DNA of 64,000 bases from Nocardia ninae NBRC 108245 (GTDB taxonomy: Bacteria; Actinomycetota; Actinomycetes; Mycobacteriales; Mycobacteriaceae). The DNA lies in NCBI RefSeq assembly GCF_007990755.1, contig NZ_BJXA01000002.1, forward strand, positions 186,001 through 250,000. Direction: 5' to 3'. The translations under genes and the position numbers were made by a program. Positions 18,554-27,019 of this stretch are shown here, piece by piece. The first letter of the stretch is position 1. Every line of letters begins with the position of its first letter. The notes under the pieces were generated by a model that saw only the letters and a program-made list of their open reading frames with translations, searched no databases and was not told the origin of the DNA.

Positions 18554-19551
18554 GGCCGGAGCTCCCCCGGAATCTTGGGGTAGGCGCTGGCCTGCCAGAC
18601 CGCGTCCAAGCCGCCGAGGAACCGGGTGAACCGTTCGACGCCGAGGCCGAAACCCGCACTGGGCGAAAGGCCGTCGCGGGCCAGGGTGAGGTACCACTCG
18701 TATTTGGCCGGATTCTCACCGGTTTCCCGCATGCGGGTCAGCAGGGTGCGGTAGTCCGATTCGCGGGCGCTGCCGCTCATCATCTCGCCGAAGCCGCCGG
18801 GGAAGATCAGGTCGAAGTTGCGCAGCGTGCCCGGCTCGTCGGGGTTCTCGCTGTCGTAGAAGCCGCGCGAACCCTTCGGGTAGTCGGTGATGAAGAACGG
18901 GCGGGTGGCGGCCGCGGAGATGATTTCCTCACCCTGCCAGTCGATCTCGGTGTGTTCGCGCTGGTCGTGCCCGAGGTCGCGCAGCTGCGCCACCGTCGCC
19001 GAGTGCCGCTGGCGGTCATAGGGCCCCGCGAGCACCTGCTTCAACTGTTCGAGATCGCGGTCCAGGACTTCCAGCTCGCGCTGGGCATTGGTCAGCACGT
19101 GCTCCACGGCGTATTTCGTCAGCCGCTCGGCCACGTCCATGGCGTCTTCGCGCGAGCCGTTCGCGATCTCGACATCGAGCTGATGGAACTCCGCGAGGTG
19201 CCGATGCGTCACCGCGGTCTCCAGCGGCTCGAGCCGCACGTTGGGCGCCACGTGGAAGATTTTGTCGAAGGCGAGCAGCGAGGCCTGCTTGTAGAGGATG
19301 CCGCTGGTCATCAGCTTGTAGCGGTGACCGTAGTAGTCGATGTCGACCTGTTTCGCGCCACGCGCCCCGGGGTCGGTCACCGGACCGATGATGGGCGGCA
19401 GCAGCTCGGTGAATCCCTCTGCGGTCAGAAATTCGCGCGCGGCGGACAGGAATCGGGCCTGCACCGTCAACGCCGCGACGGTTCGTTTCGACGTGAGATG
19501 CGCGCGCGGTAGTGGGGGCGCGGATACCGTCGGTTCAGTCACTTCAGGCAA
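18550..19551 (-). CDS. AsnRS-derived class II synthetase without anticodon domain
   Basis: 333 residues, clearly shorter than asparaginyl- or aspartyl-tRNA synthetase. It starts straight in the catalytic core with no OB-fold anticodon-binding domain. Class II motif 2 appears around THRHLAEFHQLDVEI, preceded by VRLEP, and motif 3 as GFGLGVERFTRFLGGL with its catalytic Arg. This is the architecture of the archaeal AsnRS-related asparagine synthetase (AS-AR), which amidates aspartate by an acyl-adenylate. In this cluster it could amidate or ligate 3-methylaspartate. The start is uncertain: TTG 19551 or GTG 19542, neither with a strong ribosome site. First gene of the minus-strand operon. Confidence 0.85.
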   Translation of the reverse strand: MPEVTEPTVSAPPLPRAHLTSKRTVAALTVQARFLSAAREFLTAEGFTELLPPIIGPVTDPGARGAKQVDIDYYGHRYKLMTSGILYKQASLLAFDKIFHVAPNVRLEPLETAVTHRHLAEFHQLDVEIANGSREDAMDVAERLTKYAVEHVLTNAQRELEVLDRDLEQLKQVLAGPYDRQRHSATVAQLRDLGHDQREHTEIDWQGEEIISAAATRPFFITDYPKGSRGFYDSENPDEPGTLRNFDLIFPGGFGEMMSGSARESDYRTLLTRMRETGENPAKYEWYLTLARDGLSPSAGFGLGVERFTRFLGGLDAVWQASAYPKIPGELRP

Positions 19552-19761
19552 AGTTCGATCCGTTCAATAGTCGTGCGAGGGTGGTCGAATTCCGTGGCGC
19601 GGATATTCGCCATCGGAGATATCTGGACAAGCCGATTGTGGTGCCCGATATTCGACGATTCCTCGTATGCAATTGGTCTACTATCGACTAACGTATCTAT
19701 CCACGTTAACTGTTCTCGCGTGATCGACGCGAATACGCGGTAACTGGTGGGAAACTATTGC

Positions 19762-19791
19762 TTGACGGCCTTCGTCGAACCCCCCTAACCT
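19762..19791 (+). promoter_or_regulatory. Promoter with embedded ACCCCCC motif
   Basis: TTGACG (19762-19767), an 18-base spacer, then TAACCT (19786-19791). The element ACCCCCCTAACC (19779-19790) overlaps the spacer and -10 region. The same element, with one change, recurs at 35522 in the other divergent promoter of the cluster. A regulator bound here would directly control the promoter. Confidence 0.5.
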
Positions 19792-19855
19792 GTCGAACTG
19801 TCCTGCTAACGCACTGGTAGCGGCCCTATTCTCCCTCGTTCCGGCGACGTCGTCC

Positions 19856-19873
19856 ACCCCCCGAATGGGGGGT
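19856..19873. promoter_or_regulatory. ACCCCCC-GAAT-GGGGGGT dyad
   Basis: A perfect inverted repeat with 7-base arms (19856-19862 and 19867-19873) around GAAT. It is a probable operator for a cluster-specific dimeric regulator. Similar G6 runs occur near the right divergent promoter. Confidence 0.55.
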
Positions 19874-19904
19874 ATTCCGGTTGTGAAGATCGTTTAGCAG
19901 CTCT

Positions 19905-19934
19905 GTTCGAGGCCCCCTATAGGGGTTGCCGAAC
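19905..19934. promoter_or_regulatory. Nested dyad GTTCG...CCCCTATAGGGG...CGAAC
   Basis: The 12-base palindrome CCCCTATAGGGG (19914-19925) is flanked symmetrically by GTTCG (19905-19909) and CGAAC (19930-19934). All arms share one centre of symmetry, so 22 of 30 bases are in pairs. It lies 40 bases upstream of the -35 of the proximal promoter. Confidence 0.55.
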
Positions 19935-19973
19935 AATGGTGTTAACGGCGCGGTGTAGGCAGCTTATACCCCT

Positions 19974-20002
19974 TTGACAGCGGCGGGAAGTCGATGTAAC
20001 TT
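19974..20002 (+). promoter_or_regulatory. Proximal promoter of the monooxygenase operon
   Basis: A consensus TTGACA (19974-19979), a 17-base spacer and TAACTT (19997-20002). Transcription would start about 80 bases before GTG 20091 and read the seven-gene plus-strand operon. Confidence 0.6.
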
Positions 20003-20090
20003 TGCCTTAACAGGGCAGGGGGAGTTGGACGGGGTGCGACTTTCCATTGATGCTGAGAATCTTCTACTGTCTCCGTCGCGATAACTGGAA

Positions 20091-21215
20091 GTGAATCCCG
20101 CTAAAATGAACTACGACCGTACGAACTTCGCTCCGCTGTCTCATTCCCGAGTCGAGCCCGGCGAGCTGAGGTTCCACTGGTGCGCGCCGCTGGACAGTGG
20201 TCAGCAGAAGGCCACCGAGAAGTATCGCGTCGGCGAACTCGACTTCGACGGAATGGTGGACTTCTGCCAGGAGGCCGACGCGCTCGGCGTTGACTCCTTG
20301 CTGATGGGCATCGCCGACTACATGCCCGACCCGCTGCCGATGATCGGCGCGCTGGTCCGGGAGACCGAGAACGTCACCTTCATCCTGGCCTACCGGCCCG
20401 GCCTGTTGTCGCCGACCTTGTTCACCCAGGTCGTCAACACGATCTCTTGGATGTCCGACGGGCGCATCGCGTTGAACTTGGTCGCAGGCATCTCGCCCGC
20501 GGAGCAGGCGGGCTACGGCGATTTCGTCGCCCACGACGGCCGGTACGCCCGCACCCAGGAATTCCTCGATATCTGCCACCGGTTCTGGGGCGGTGAGAAG
20601 CCGCTGTCCTACGAGGGCGACCACTACGTCATCAAAGAGGCCGCGCTCGGCCTGGGCTACCAGGGTGGCGGCCGGCCCGAGATCTACCTGAGCGGCGCGT
20701 CGGAGATCGCACAGGAGACCGCCGCGATGTACGGCGACTGCTGGCTGCGCTACGGCGATACGCCCGAGGGCATGGGCGCCGCGGCGCGACCGGTCCTCGA
20801 CAAGGGCACCCGCGTCGGCACCCGAATGCACGTGCTGGCCAGGGAAACTCGCGCGCAGGCGCTCGCCGATCTCGCCGCCATGCAGGAGAACCCCGACGAG
20901 AAGCATCGCGAATGGGTCGCGCAGGTGGTCGCCGCGTCCGACTCCGAAGCCGTGAAAACCTCGTTCCGCCTTGCCGAACAGGCCGCCGACGACTGGCTGT
21001 CGCCGATGATCTACTCCGGTTTCGTGCCGTACCGCGGCGGGCCCGCGCTGTGCGTGGTCGGCAGCTACCAGGAGGTGGCCGACTACCTCTATCAGTACAA
21101 GGCGGCCGGGATCAGCGAGTTCATCTTCTCCGGTTGGCCGACCCGCGACGAGATGCGCATCTTCTACACCCATGTCCTGCCCCTCATCCGTGAACGCGAG
21201 AGACGGCTGGGATGA
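20091..21215 (+). CDS. LLM-class flavin-dependent monooxygenase (SsuD-like)
   Basis: 374 residues of the bacterial luciferase-like fold. GELDFDGMVDFCQEADALGVDSLL, the FILAYRPGLLSPTLFTQ strand, ISWMSDGRIALNLVAG and YLSGASEIAQETAA are typical of the alkanesulfonate monooxygenase group, which uses FMNH2 and O2. In biosynthetic clusters such enzymes perform N-oxygenation, oxidative C-S cleavage or Baeyer-Villiger steps, and the substrate here is unknown. No flavin reductase is nearby. The start may be GTG 20091 or ATG 20106. It is the first gene of a seven-gene operon. Its stop overlaps the MFS gene start by four bases. Confidence 0.87.
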   Translation: MNPAKMNYDRTNFAPLSHSRVEPGELRFHWCAPLDSGQQKATEKYRVGELDFDGMVDFCQEADALGVDSLLMGIADYMPDPLPMIGALVRETENVTFILAYRPGLLSPTLFTQVVNTISWMSDGRIALNLVAGISPAEQAGYGDFVAHDGRYARTQEFLDICHRFWGGEKPLSYEGDHYVIKEAALGLGYQGGGRPEIYLSGASEIAQETAAMYGDCWLRYGDTPEGMGAAARPVLDKGTRVGTRMHVLARETRAQALADLAAMQENPDEKHREWVAQVVAASDSEAVKTSFRLAEQAADDWLSPMIYSGFVPYRGGPALCVVGSYQEVADYLYQYKAAGISEFIFSGWPTRDEMRIFYTHVLPLIRERERRLG

Positions 21216-22543
21216 AGCAGCGGGCGGTGGCTCGGCGCCGGGGGAAGGAAGTCAGCGAAGCCGACGGGGTGGATAAGCCCAGCGGGAAGGTGGTCGGCGG
21301 GACCGACGGGCTGAACAAGCTCAGCGTGCTGTTCGCCACCGGTGTTCTGCTCGGACTGGTCGCTGAACAAGTGGTGCTGTTCGCGGTGCCGCTGTTGATC
21401 TTTCACGACACCAAGCAGGTCTCCACCCTCGGCTTCGCGTTCGCGCTGGAGTGGCTGCCCGCCCTCATCGCCTACCCGTTCGCAGGCATGCTCGCCGACC
21501 GAGACGGCGGTGCCAGGCTGTTCACCCGCGTGGCGACGATGCGCGCGCTGATCCTGGTCGCCGTCGTGCTGGTCTGCCTCGTCCGGCCCGGCTGGCTGGT
21601 GCCCGCCCTGATGACCGGTGGCGCGTGCCTTTCGGTGTGTGTCGCGCCCATCCGGATGTCGATCGAGCGGATGGTGCCGCAGCTGGCCCGCGACTCCCAG
21701 ATCGCCACGGTGCAGTCCCTGGTGCAGAACATGGAGCTGCTCGCCATGGCGCTCGGGCCCGCGCTCGCGATCGTGGGCGCCGCCGTGCTCGGCAAGCTGC
21801 CGCTGCTGCTGGTCGCCGCGGCCGCGTTCGGCATCAGCGCGTTGACCTGGCTGCCGTTGCCGCGGCCGAAGGTGCGGGCCGCCGTCGGCTGGGTGGCCCG
21901 GGAAGTGTTGGCGGAGTTGGCCACCGGATGGCGACTCATGGTGCAGATCCGCCCGGTCCTGCTGCTCGGCATCCTCAACTTCACCATCAACCTGGTGGTC
22001 GGCGTGCTGATCGTCTCGAACGCAGCCCTGGTCACCGACGTTTTCAAAGCACCCGACTCGGCCTACGGTCTGCTGAACGCGGCCGTCGGGGTCACCGGGC
22101 TGCTGAACCTCTTGCTGATGCCCGCGCTGCTCCGTCGCGTCGGTGTCGGGCCCATCGGGGTGACGGGATTCTGGCTGATGTGCGCCGCGTTCCTGATAGC
22201 CGCTCTCGCACCGTCCTATTGGGTCTACGCCCCGGCCTTTGTCGCGATGCTCGTCGGCGACGCGCTCTACAACATCTACAACCGCACCCAGCGGGTGAAG
22301 GTGATCCCGATCGAGCATCTCGGCAAGGTCATGGGGCCGTTCTATCTGCTCAACCTGTTGTCCTATCCGATCGCGGGCCTGCTGATCGGTGGTCTGGGCG
22401 CCACCATCGGCCCGCAACGGCTCGCGCTGTGGCTGGGCATCATGCTCTGCCTGATCGGCGCGGTTCTCCTGCCGTTGACGATGGCCAGTTTCCGAAAAGC
22501 CTTGCTGGCCCGCGAGAACGCTAACGTTGAGGTCGTGACATGA
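21212..22543 (+). CDS. MFS transporter, probable product exporter
   Basis: 443 residues with about 12 hydrophobic segments after a 30-residue basic leader. The loop between helices 2 and 3 reads GMLADRDGGARL, a variant of the MFS motif A. The second half has its counterpart MLVGDALYNIYNRTQRVKVIP. It resembles actinobacterial efflux permeases of the macrolide/enterobactin exporter group. It is coupled by ATGA to the monooxygenase before it and to the B12-binding gene after it, so it very likely exports the product of this cluster or confers self-protection. Confidence 0.87.
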   Translation: MKQRAVARRRGKEVSEADGVDKPSGKVVGGTDGLNKLSVLFATGVLLGLVAEQVVLFAVPLLIFHDTKQVSTLGFAFALEWLPALIAYPFAGMLADRDGGARLFTRVATMRALILVAVVLVCLVRPGWLVPALMTGGACLSVCVAPIRMSIERMVPQLARDSQIATVQSLVQNMELLAMALGPALAIVGAAVLGKLPLLLVAAAAFGISALTWLPLPRPKVRAAVGWVAREVLAELATGWRLMVQIRPVLLLGILNFTINLVVGVLIVSNAALVTDVFKAPDSAYGLLNAAVGVTGLLNLLLMPALLRRVGVGPIGVTGFWLMCAAFLIAALAPSYWVYAPAFVAMLVGDALYNIYNRTQRVKVIPIEHLGKVMGPFYLLNLLSYPIAGLLIGGLGATIGPQRLALWLGIMLCLIGAVLLPLTMASFRKALLARENANVEVVT

Positions 22544-23028
22544 ACGTTCGTTTCCGGTGCGTGCTGAGCACCGTGGAGTCCGATTCCCATCTCTGGAATC
22601 TGGTGTACCTGCAGAAGCTGCTCGAGGAGAACGGCGCCTCGGTGCACAACCTCGGGCCGTGTACGCCGGTCGAGAGCGTGGCCGACGCCATCCGCGCGGA
22701 CCGGCCCGACCTGCTGGTCGTGTCCAGCGTCAACGGCCACGGTTTCCACGGCGCGCAGGTGCTGCTGTCCGGTCTGCGCGAGCGCGGACTCGAGGTGCCG
22801 TGCGCCATCGGCGGCAAACTGACCACCGCGGTCTCCGACGACGACCGGGTCCGCCGCGAACTGCTCGACCTGGGCTACACCGACGTGTTCCTCGGCGACG
22901 ACGCCATCGCGCGCTTCCGCGGTTTCCTGCGTTTCGGTCTCGCCCAAGGGTTTTCGGCCTGGCGCGCGGACCCCGCGCTGATCACGCCGTGGGACAGCGC
23001 GAACTCCGTGACCCGAAAGGTGTCCTGA
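22540..23028 (+). CDS. Cobalamin-binding small subunit of glutamate mutase
   Basis: 162 residues forming one B12-binding Rossmann-like domain. The ligand motif appears as ESDSHLWN with axial His17. The usual DxHxxG is DxHxxN here. It is followed by VVSSVNGHG and AIGGKLTT, the positions of the SxL and GG elements. It resembles GlmS/MutS of coenzyme-B12 glutamate mutase, which together with the large subunit (25752-26999) converts glutamate to 3-methylaspartate. ATGA overlap with the MFS gene, and its TGA overlaps the ATG of the ATP-grasp gene. The Gly-to-Asn change next to the cobalamin tail is notable, and its effect is unknown. Confidence 0.87.
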   Translation: MNVRFRCVLSTVESDSHLWNLVYLQKLLEENGASVHNLGPCTPVESVADAIRADRPDLLVVSSVNGHGFHGAQVLLSGLRERGLEVPCAIGGKLTTAVSDDDRVRRELLDLGYTDVFLGDDAIARFRGFLRFGLAQGFSAWRADPALITPWDSANSVTRKVS

Positions 23029-24266
23029 TGCATATCGTCATCGTCAATCGGTGGCCACGTTTCTTCGACGGGACCCGCTGGGACAACGAGCTCACCCGCT
23101 ACGAGGAGTTCATCGACCACGACGCCAACCAGGTGAGCTACGTGGTGGACGGTCCAGGGGCCGAGGGCGTGCTCGCCGACCCGGCGAAGATCGCCTGCCA
23201 GGTGCGCGTCGAGGACGTCAACGACGTGGCGGCCCTCGGCGCGGCGGTACTGGAGATCACCGAGCGGGTCGGGCCGGTGGACGAGCTGATCGCCCTGTCG
23301 GAGTTCACCCTGGAGATCGCGGCCAAGGTCCGCGAGGACCTCGGCATTCCCGGACCGACCCGCACGGAGGTCGCCGTCTACCGCGACAAGGTTCGGATGA
23401 AGCAGGTGTTGGACGAGTCGGGAATTCGGGTGCCGCGCTTCGATTCCTGTGTGAGCGCCGAGCAGGTGCGCGCGTTCGCGGCGTCCTGCGGCTATCCGCT
23501 GATCCTCAAGCCGGTCGCGGCGGCCGCCAGCATCGGGGTGCGCCGGGTGGACAACGCCGCGGAGCTGGACGCCGCACTGGCGACTCTCGATCTCGGCGAC
23601 TACGAGATCGAGGAATTCATCGCGGGGCAGATCTACCACGTGGACGGTTTCGTCGACGACGACTCCCGCATCACGTTCCAGGCGACCTCTCGCTACATCA
23701 ACGACTGTCTGTCCTTCACGCACGGCGCGCCACTCGGCTCGGTGTTGATGAGCCCGTCGCCACGGCGGACGCTGATCGAGGAGTTCTCGCAGCAGATCGT
23801 CACCGCTCTCGGCTTGCGCCGCTTGCCCTTCCACCTCGAGGTGTTCATCACCCCGGCCGGCGATCCGGTATTCCTCGAAATCGGCGGCCGAGTGGGTGGT
23901 GCCGAGGTCCCGCACCTGATCTACCGGGTCTTCGGCGTCAACCTGTACGAGATGTTCCTGCGGGTGCTGTCCGGCGGGCCGGTCCCGCCGGTGCCGGACC
24001 TCATCGACTCCTCCGGCGGTTGGCTGATCATGCCCAAGTCCGCCGAGCAGGCCGAACGGGTGCTGCGGGTCGCCTCCATGCGCGACCAGGTGCCGATCGT
24101 CTGGCGCGAGCTGCTGCCCGAACCCGGGCAGGTGCTGGCGCCCGGCGGCGCGTACGACGCGCTGCATCGCGGGCGCTTCATTCTGCTGCACGAGGATGAG
24201 CACGTCGTCGAGGCCGGCATCCGAAAGATCATCGAGAACTTCGACTTCGAGGCGGAATCGCTGTGA
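23028..24266 (+). CDS. ATP-grasp carboxylate-amine ligase 1
   Basis: 412 residues. The N-terminal Rossmann-like part has IALSEFTLEIAAKVREDLGIPGPT, followed by the ATP-grasp fold: DKVRMKQVLDESGIRVP, YPLILKPVAAAASIGV (nucleotide Lys), EEFIAGQIYHVDGFV, and the metal-binding FHLEVFITPAGDPVFLEIGGRVGG. It belongs with L-amino-acid ligases and biotin-carboxylase-like enzymes that join a carboxylate, via an acylphosphate, to an amine. A second ATP-grasp enzyme closes the operon. With no peptide synthetase in sight, these two are the best candidates for assembling the backbone. TGATG overlap with the gene before it, ATGA-type overlap after it. Confidence 0.9.
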   Translation: MHIVIVNRWPRFFDGTRWDNELTRYEEFIDHDANQVSYVVDGPGAEGVLADPAKIACQVRVEDVNDVAALGAAVLEITERVGPVDELIALSEFTLEIAAKVREDLGIPGPTRTEVAVYRDKVRMKQVLDESGIRVPRFDSCVSAEQVRAFAASCGYPLILKPVAAAASIGVRRVDNAAELDAALATLDLGDYEIEEFIAGQIYHVDGFVDDDSRITFQATSRYINDCLSFTHGAPLGSVLMSPSPRRTLIEEFSQQIVTALGLRRLPFHLEVFITPAGDPVFLEIGGRVGGAEVPHLIYRVFGVNLYEMFLRVLSGGPVPPVPDLIDSSGGWLIMPKSAEQAERVLRVASMRDQVPIVWRELLPEPGQVLAPGGAYDALHRGRFILLHEDEHVVEAGIRKIIENFDFEAESL

Positions 24267-25750
24267 ACAGTGCACATGATGCCAACGACGACCGGGCGCG
24301 CTACGAGCAGCTGATCGGCTTCCTCACCGAGGAAGAACGACTAGGGGTGGCGGCCGTCGGCGACAAGCTGATCGAAGCCGCGGGCGGTCGCCAGAAACTC
24401 GCCGACTACAAGGTCATGGTGGCCTACGGCGGCGGCAAGGACAGCACCTACGTCGTCGCTTTCGTGCGTGCTGTGCAATTACGGCTGCAACTCGCGCACG
24501 GCAGCACCTTCCTGATGCGGGTCGCGAACATGCGGCACGCCGGTGTGGTCGGCGCGGTGATGGAGAACATCGATCGGGTGTATTCGGCGCTGGGCCTGCT
24601 GGACGACGAGCGAGCCGAGCTGCTCACCATCGACCACACCGAGATTCGCCGTTTCCGGGTCGATCTGCCGCTGCCGGAGAAGCTGGTGGCGATCAACCGG
24701 CTCGACGTGCTGATGAACGGGCACCGCTCCGCCGGCGACGGCCGCCCCACTTTCTGCAACAGCTGCAATCTTGCGGTCGCTGACTTCTACGGGCGCGCCG
24801 CCTGGTGGCGCGGCGGCGTCGACGCGATCATGACCGGCGACTCCCGCCGGGAACAGGCCCTCTACGCCGCGTGGATTCTGCGGCTGGCCAAGGGCATCGG
24901 CATCGACGTGCAGCGCAAGGGCATGACCTTCCAGGATCTGCTCGCCGCGCTGCGCGGCGTCGGCGACGCCTACTTCCGCGAGTTGTTCGGCGACGACCGG
25001 CACGAGCCCGCCGAACGCGAGGTCGCGGTGGGGGACCGGTCGGTGCAGCCCACCTTCGTCTCCATCTACGACCTGGTCAGCTACCGGGTGCACGACCACT
25101 GGGATCTGATCGTCGACTTCCTCGGCTTCCGCTTCGACGACCTGGCGTTCAGCTTCACCGAATCCGACTGCGCCAATCCGACACTGATGGCACATTTGCG
25201 CGGACTGCGCGTCGAGTACGTGGAGGGGCGCAGCTATGCGGCGGGCATCACCGAGTACCTGGAGTTCGCCGAGACGATGATGCGCAGGAAGGAAATGCCG
25301 GACCGGCTCATCGATCTCGCCCTGGCCCGCTACGACTCGCCGGACAAGATCGCCGAACGGCGTGCGGTGGCAAGTGCGTACGCCGAGAACGCCTTCGGGC
25401 TGAACGAGGACGCGTTGGTCGCGATGGTGTTCTCGCCGTTCACCGACAAGGGCGCGCGGCTGCCTGCCTTCATCGAACGCTGCCACCCCGAGTGGCGCGA
25501 CGACATCCCGGCCTTGCACGCCGCGCTGCTCGCCGAGGAGGGCAGCGACCACGCCGCTGCCTGGCTGGCGGAGGTGTCCGGGCTGTCCATCACACACCTG
25601 CGCACGCTCTATCGCAGCTCACTGGTCGACTTCGCGGCCGGGGACACCGTGATGGCCAGGGTGCGCGCCGGTGACCCGCACAAATCTCAGGTGCACACCG
25701 TCGACGCGCAGTCGGGACTACCCACGCTCGAACTGATCTCGGGTCGGTGA
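24263..25750 (+). CDS. PP-loop ATP pyrophosphatase with CxxC (AANH superfamily)
   Basis: 495 residues. The PP-loop VMVAYGGGKDSTYVV (residues 51-65) marks an adenine-nucleotide alpha-hydrolase that adenylates its substrate. A Cys pair, C165 and C168 in FCNSCN, sits where many family members bind zinc or an Fe-S cluster. The fold family includes tRNA thiolases, sugar amidotransferases and the enzyme proposed to install thioamides in closthioamide. The long C-terminal half (about 230-495) is helical and I do not recognise it. In the operon it stands between an ATP-grasp ligase and the mutase large subunit. It may activate a carboxylate for amide or thioamide formation. Substrate unknown. Confidence 0.78.
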   Translation: MNSAHDANDDRARYEQLIGFLTEEERLGVAAVGDKLIEAAGGRQKLADYKVMVAYGGGKDSTYVVAFVRAVQLRLQLAHGSTFLMRVANMRHAGVVGAVMENIDRVYSALGLLDDERAELLTIDHTEIRRFRVDLPLPEKLVAINRLDVLMNGHRSAGDGRPTFCNSCNLAVADFYGRAAWWRGGVDAIMTGDSRREQALYAAWILRLAKGIGIDVQRKGMTFQDLLAALRGVGDAYFRELFGDDRHEPAEREVAVGDRSVQPTFVSIYDLVSYRVHDHWDLIVDFLGFRFDDLAFSFTESDCANPTLMAHLRGLRVEYVEGRSYAAGITEYLEFAETMMRRKEMPDRLIDLALARYDSPDKIAERRAVASAYAENAFGLNEDALVAMVFSPFTDKGARLPAFIERCHPEWRDDIPALHAALLAEEGSDHAAAWLAEVSGLSITHLRTLYRSSLVDFAAGDTVMARVRAGDPHKSQVHTVDAQSGLPTLELISGR

Positions 25751-25751
25751 C

Positions 25752-26999
25752 GTGGCAGGGTTTTTCGACAGTTTTGTGGCGGACCGAGCCGATGCGGGGC
25801 AGTTGGTCGTCCAGCCCCGCATGGGTTTCGGCAGCCTCGCGGCGATGCGGGCCGGTCTCGCGCGCGTTGCGCACCTGGATTTTCCGGTGATCGGCACCAT
25901 CACGCTCGACAGTTACACCCGCGTCGGCGATTACCGGACGCCGCTGGAACGCCTTGCGGTTGGTGAGGAGTTGAACGGTTACCCGCTGGTCTCCCATTCG
26001 GTCGAGGACACGAAGAAGGTGCTCGCCGGTTTGTACGGGCCGACGTTTCCGGTACAGGCGCGCCACGGCACCGCCCTGCCGTTGCGCGTCTTCCAGCGAT
26101 TGGTCGAGGTCGGGCTGGACGCGACCGAAGGCGGTCCGGTCTCGTACTGTCTGCCCTACAGCAGGTTGCCGCTGCGCGACGCGGTCGATGCCTGGTCGGA
26201 GAGCACGCGGTTTCTCGCGGGCGAGACCGAGTTCGGGCACATCGAGAGTTTCGGCGGGTGCATGCTCGGCCAGCTCTGCCCGCCGTCCCTGCTGGTGGCG
26301 CTGGCTGTGCTGGAAGGGTGCTTCTTCCGCCAGCACGGGCTGCGCTACATGTCGCTCAGTTACGCGCAAGGCACCCTGGCCGAACAGGATCGCGGCGCGC
26401 TGCGTGCCTTACGGACCCTCGCCGCGGCATACCTCGGCGACGTGACCTGGCACGTCGTGTTCTACACGTACATGGGACTTTTCCCGAGGACCGCCGACGG
26501 CGCGACGCGGCTCATCCGCGACAGCGCCCGCCTGGCCATGGCGACCGGCTGCGAACGAATGATCGTGAAAACGGTGTCCGAGGCCTGGCAGATTCCCTCC
26601 GTCGCCGAAAACGTTGCGGCGCTGCGCATCGCGGCGGAGGAGGCCGCCGGGCCGCTCGACCCGGCGGCCCCGGCCGAGACGGAGTACTTCACCGAGGTGC
26701 ACGACGAGGCGCGCATCCTCATCGACACGGTGCTCGACCTCGATGCCGACGTAGGGAAGGCGTTGCTGAAGGCCTTCGCCACCGGCCTGCTCGACGTGCC
26801 CTTCTGCCTGCACGCCGACAACCTCGGCGCCACCACCTGCGTCATCGACGAGCAGGGTGCGCTGCGCTGGGGGTCGTTGGGCCGGCTTCCGTTGCCCGCC
26901 ACCGCCGGTCGCGACGATCTCGCCCGGCTCGGCTCCGACCAGCTCTACGGGATGCTCGACCACGTCGCGAACAGCTATGACAGCAGGCTGGTCCCGTGA
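25752..26999 (+). CDS. Glutamate mutase (methylaspartate mutase) large subunit
   Basis: 415 residues of the TIM-barrel epsilon subunit. From memory of the Clostridium enzyme, the three substrate arginines (R66, R100, R149) correspond to R23 in QPRMGFGS, R57 in DSYTR and R104 in QARHGT. E171, Y177 and Y181 correspond to E126, Y132 and Y136 in EGGPVSYCLPYS. Spacings between the last four match exactly. The full arginine claw indicates glutamate as substrate, giving 3-methylaspartate with the B12 subunit at 22540. The N-terminus is about 43 residues shorter than in Clostridium. The GTG start lies one base after the previous stop. The mutase halves are split by two other genes, unlike the usual adjacent layout. 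Confidence 0.87.
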   Translation: MAGFFDSFVADRADAGQLVVQPRMGFGSLAAMRAGLARVAHLDFPVIGTITLDSYTRVGDYRTPLERLAVGEELNGYPLVSHSVEDTKKVLAGLYGPTFPVQARHGTALPLRVFQRLVEVGLDATEGGPVSYCLPYSRLPLRDAVDAWSESTRFLAGETEFGHIESFGGCMLGQLCPPSLLVALAVLEGCFFRQHGLRYMSLSYAQGTLAEQDRGALRALRTLAAAYLGDVTWHVVFYTYMGLFPRTADGATRLIRDSARLAMATGCERMIVKTVSEAWQIPSVAENVAALRIAAEEAAGPLDPAAPAETEYFTEVHDEARILIDTVLDLDADVGKALLKAFATGLLDVPFCLHADNLGATTCVIDEQGALRWGSLGRLPLPATAGRDDLARLGSDQLYGMLDHVANSYDSRLVP

Positions 27000-27019
27000 C
27001 TACCCCGAGGGGATCTTCG

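Larger units (their letters stand above)
19552..20090. promoter_or_regulatory. AT-richer divergent control region, left cluster promoter
   Basis: 539 bases with no credible gene between the divergent AsnRS-like and monooxygenase operons. It is visibly richer in A/T than the flanking coding DNA, and it contains two good plus-strand sigma70-type promoters and several C-run/G-run dyads, listed separately. Minus-strand promoter elements are less clear; the GTTAAC-containing stretch near 19670-19720 is the best place for them. Confidence 0.6.

Noticed and set aside
25752-26999. Loss of one substrate arginine in the mutase large subunit
   Set aside because: A first alignment missed it, but spacing shows all three arginines (R23, R57, R104) are present; the N-terminus is simply shorter.
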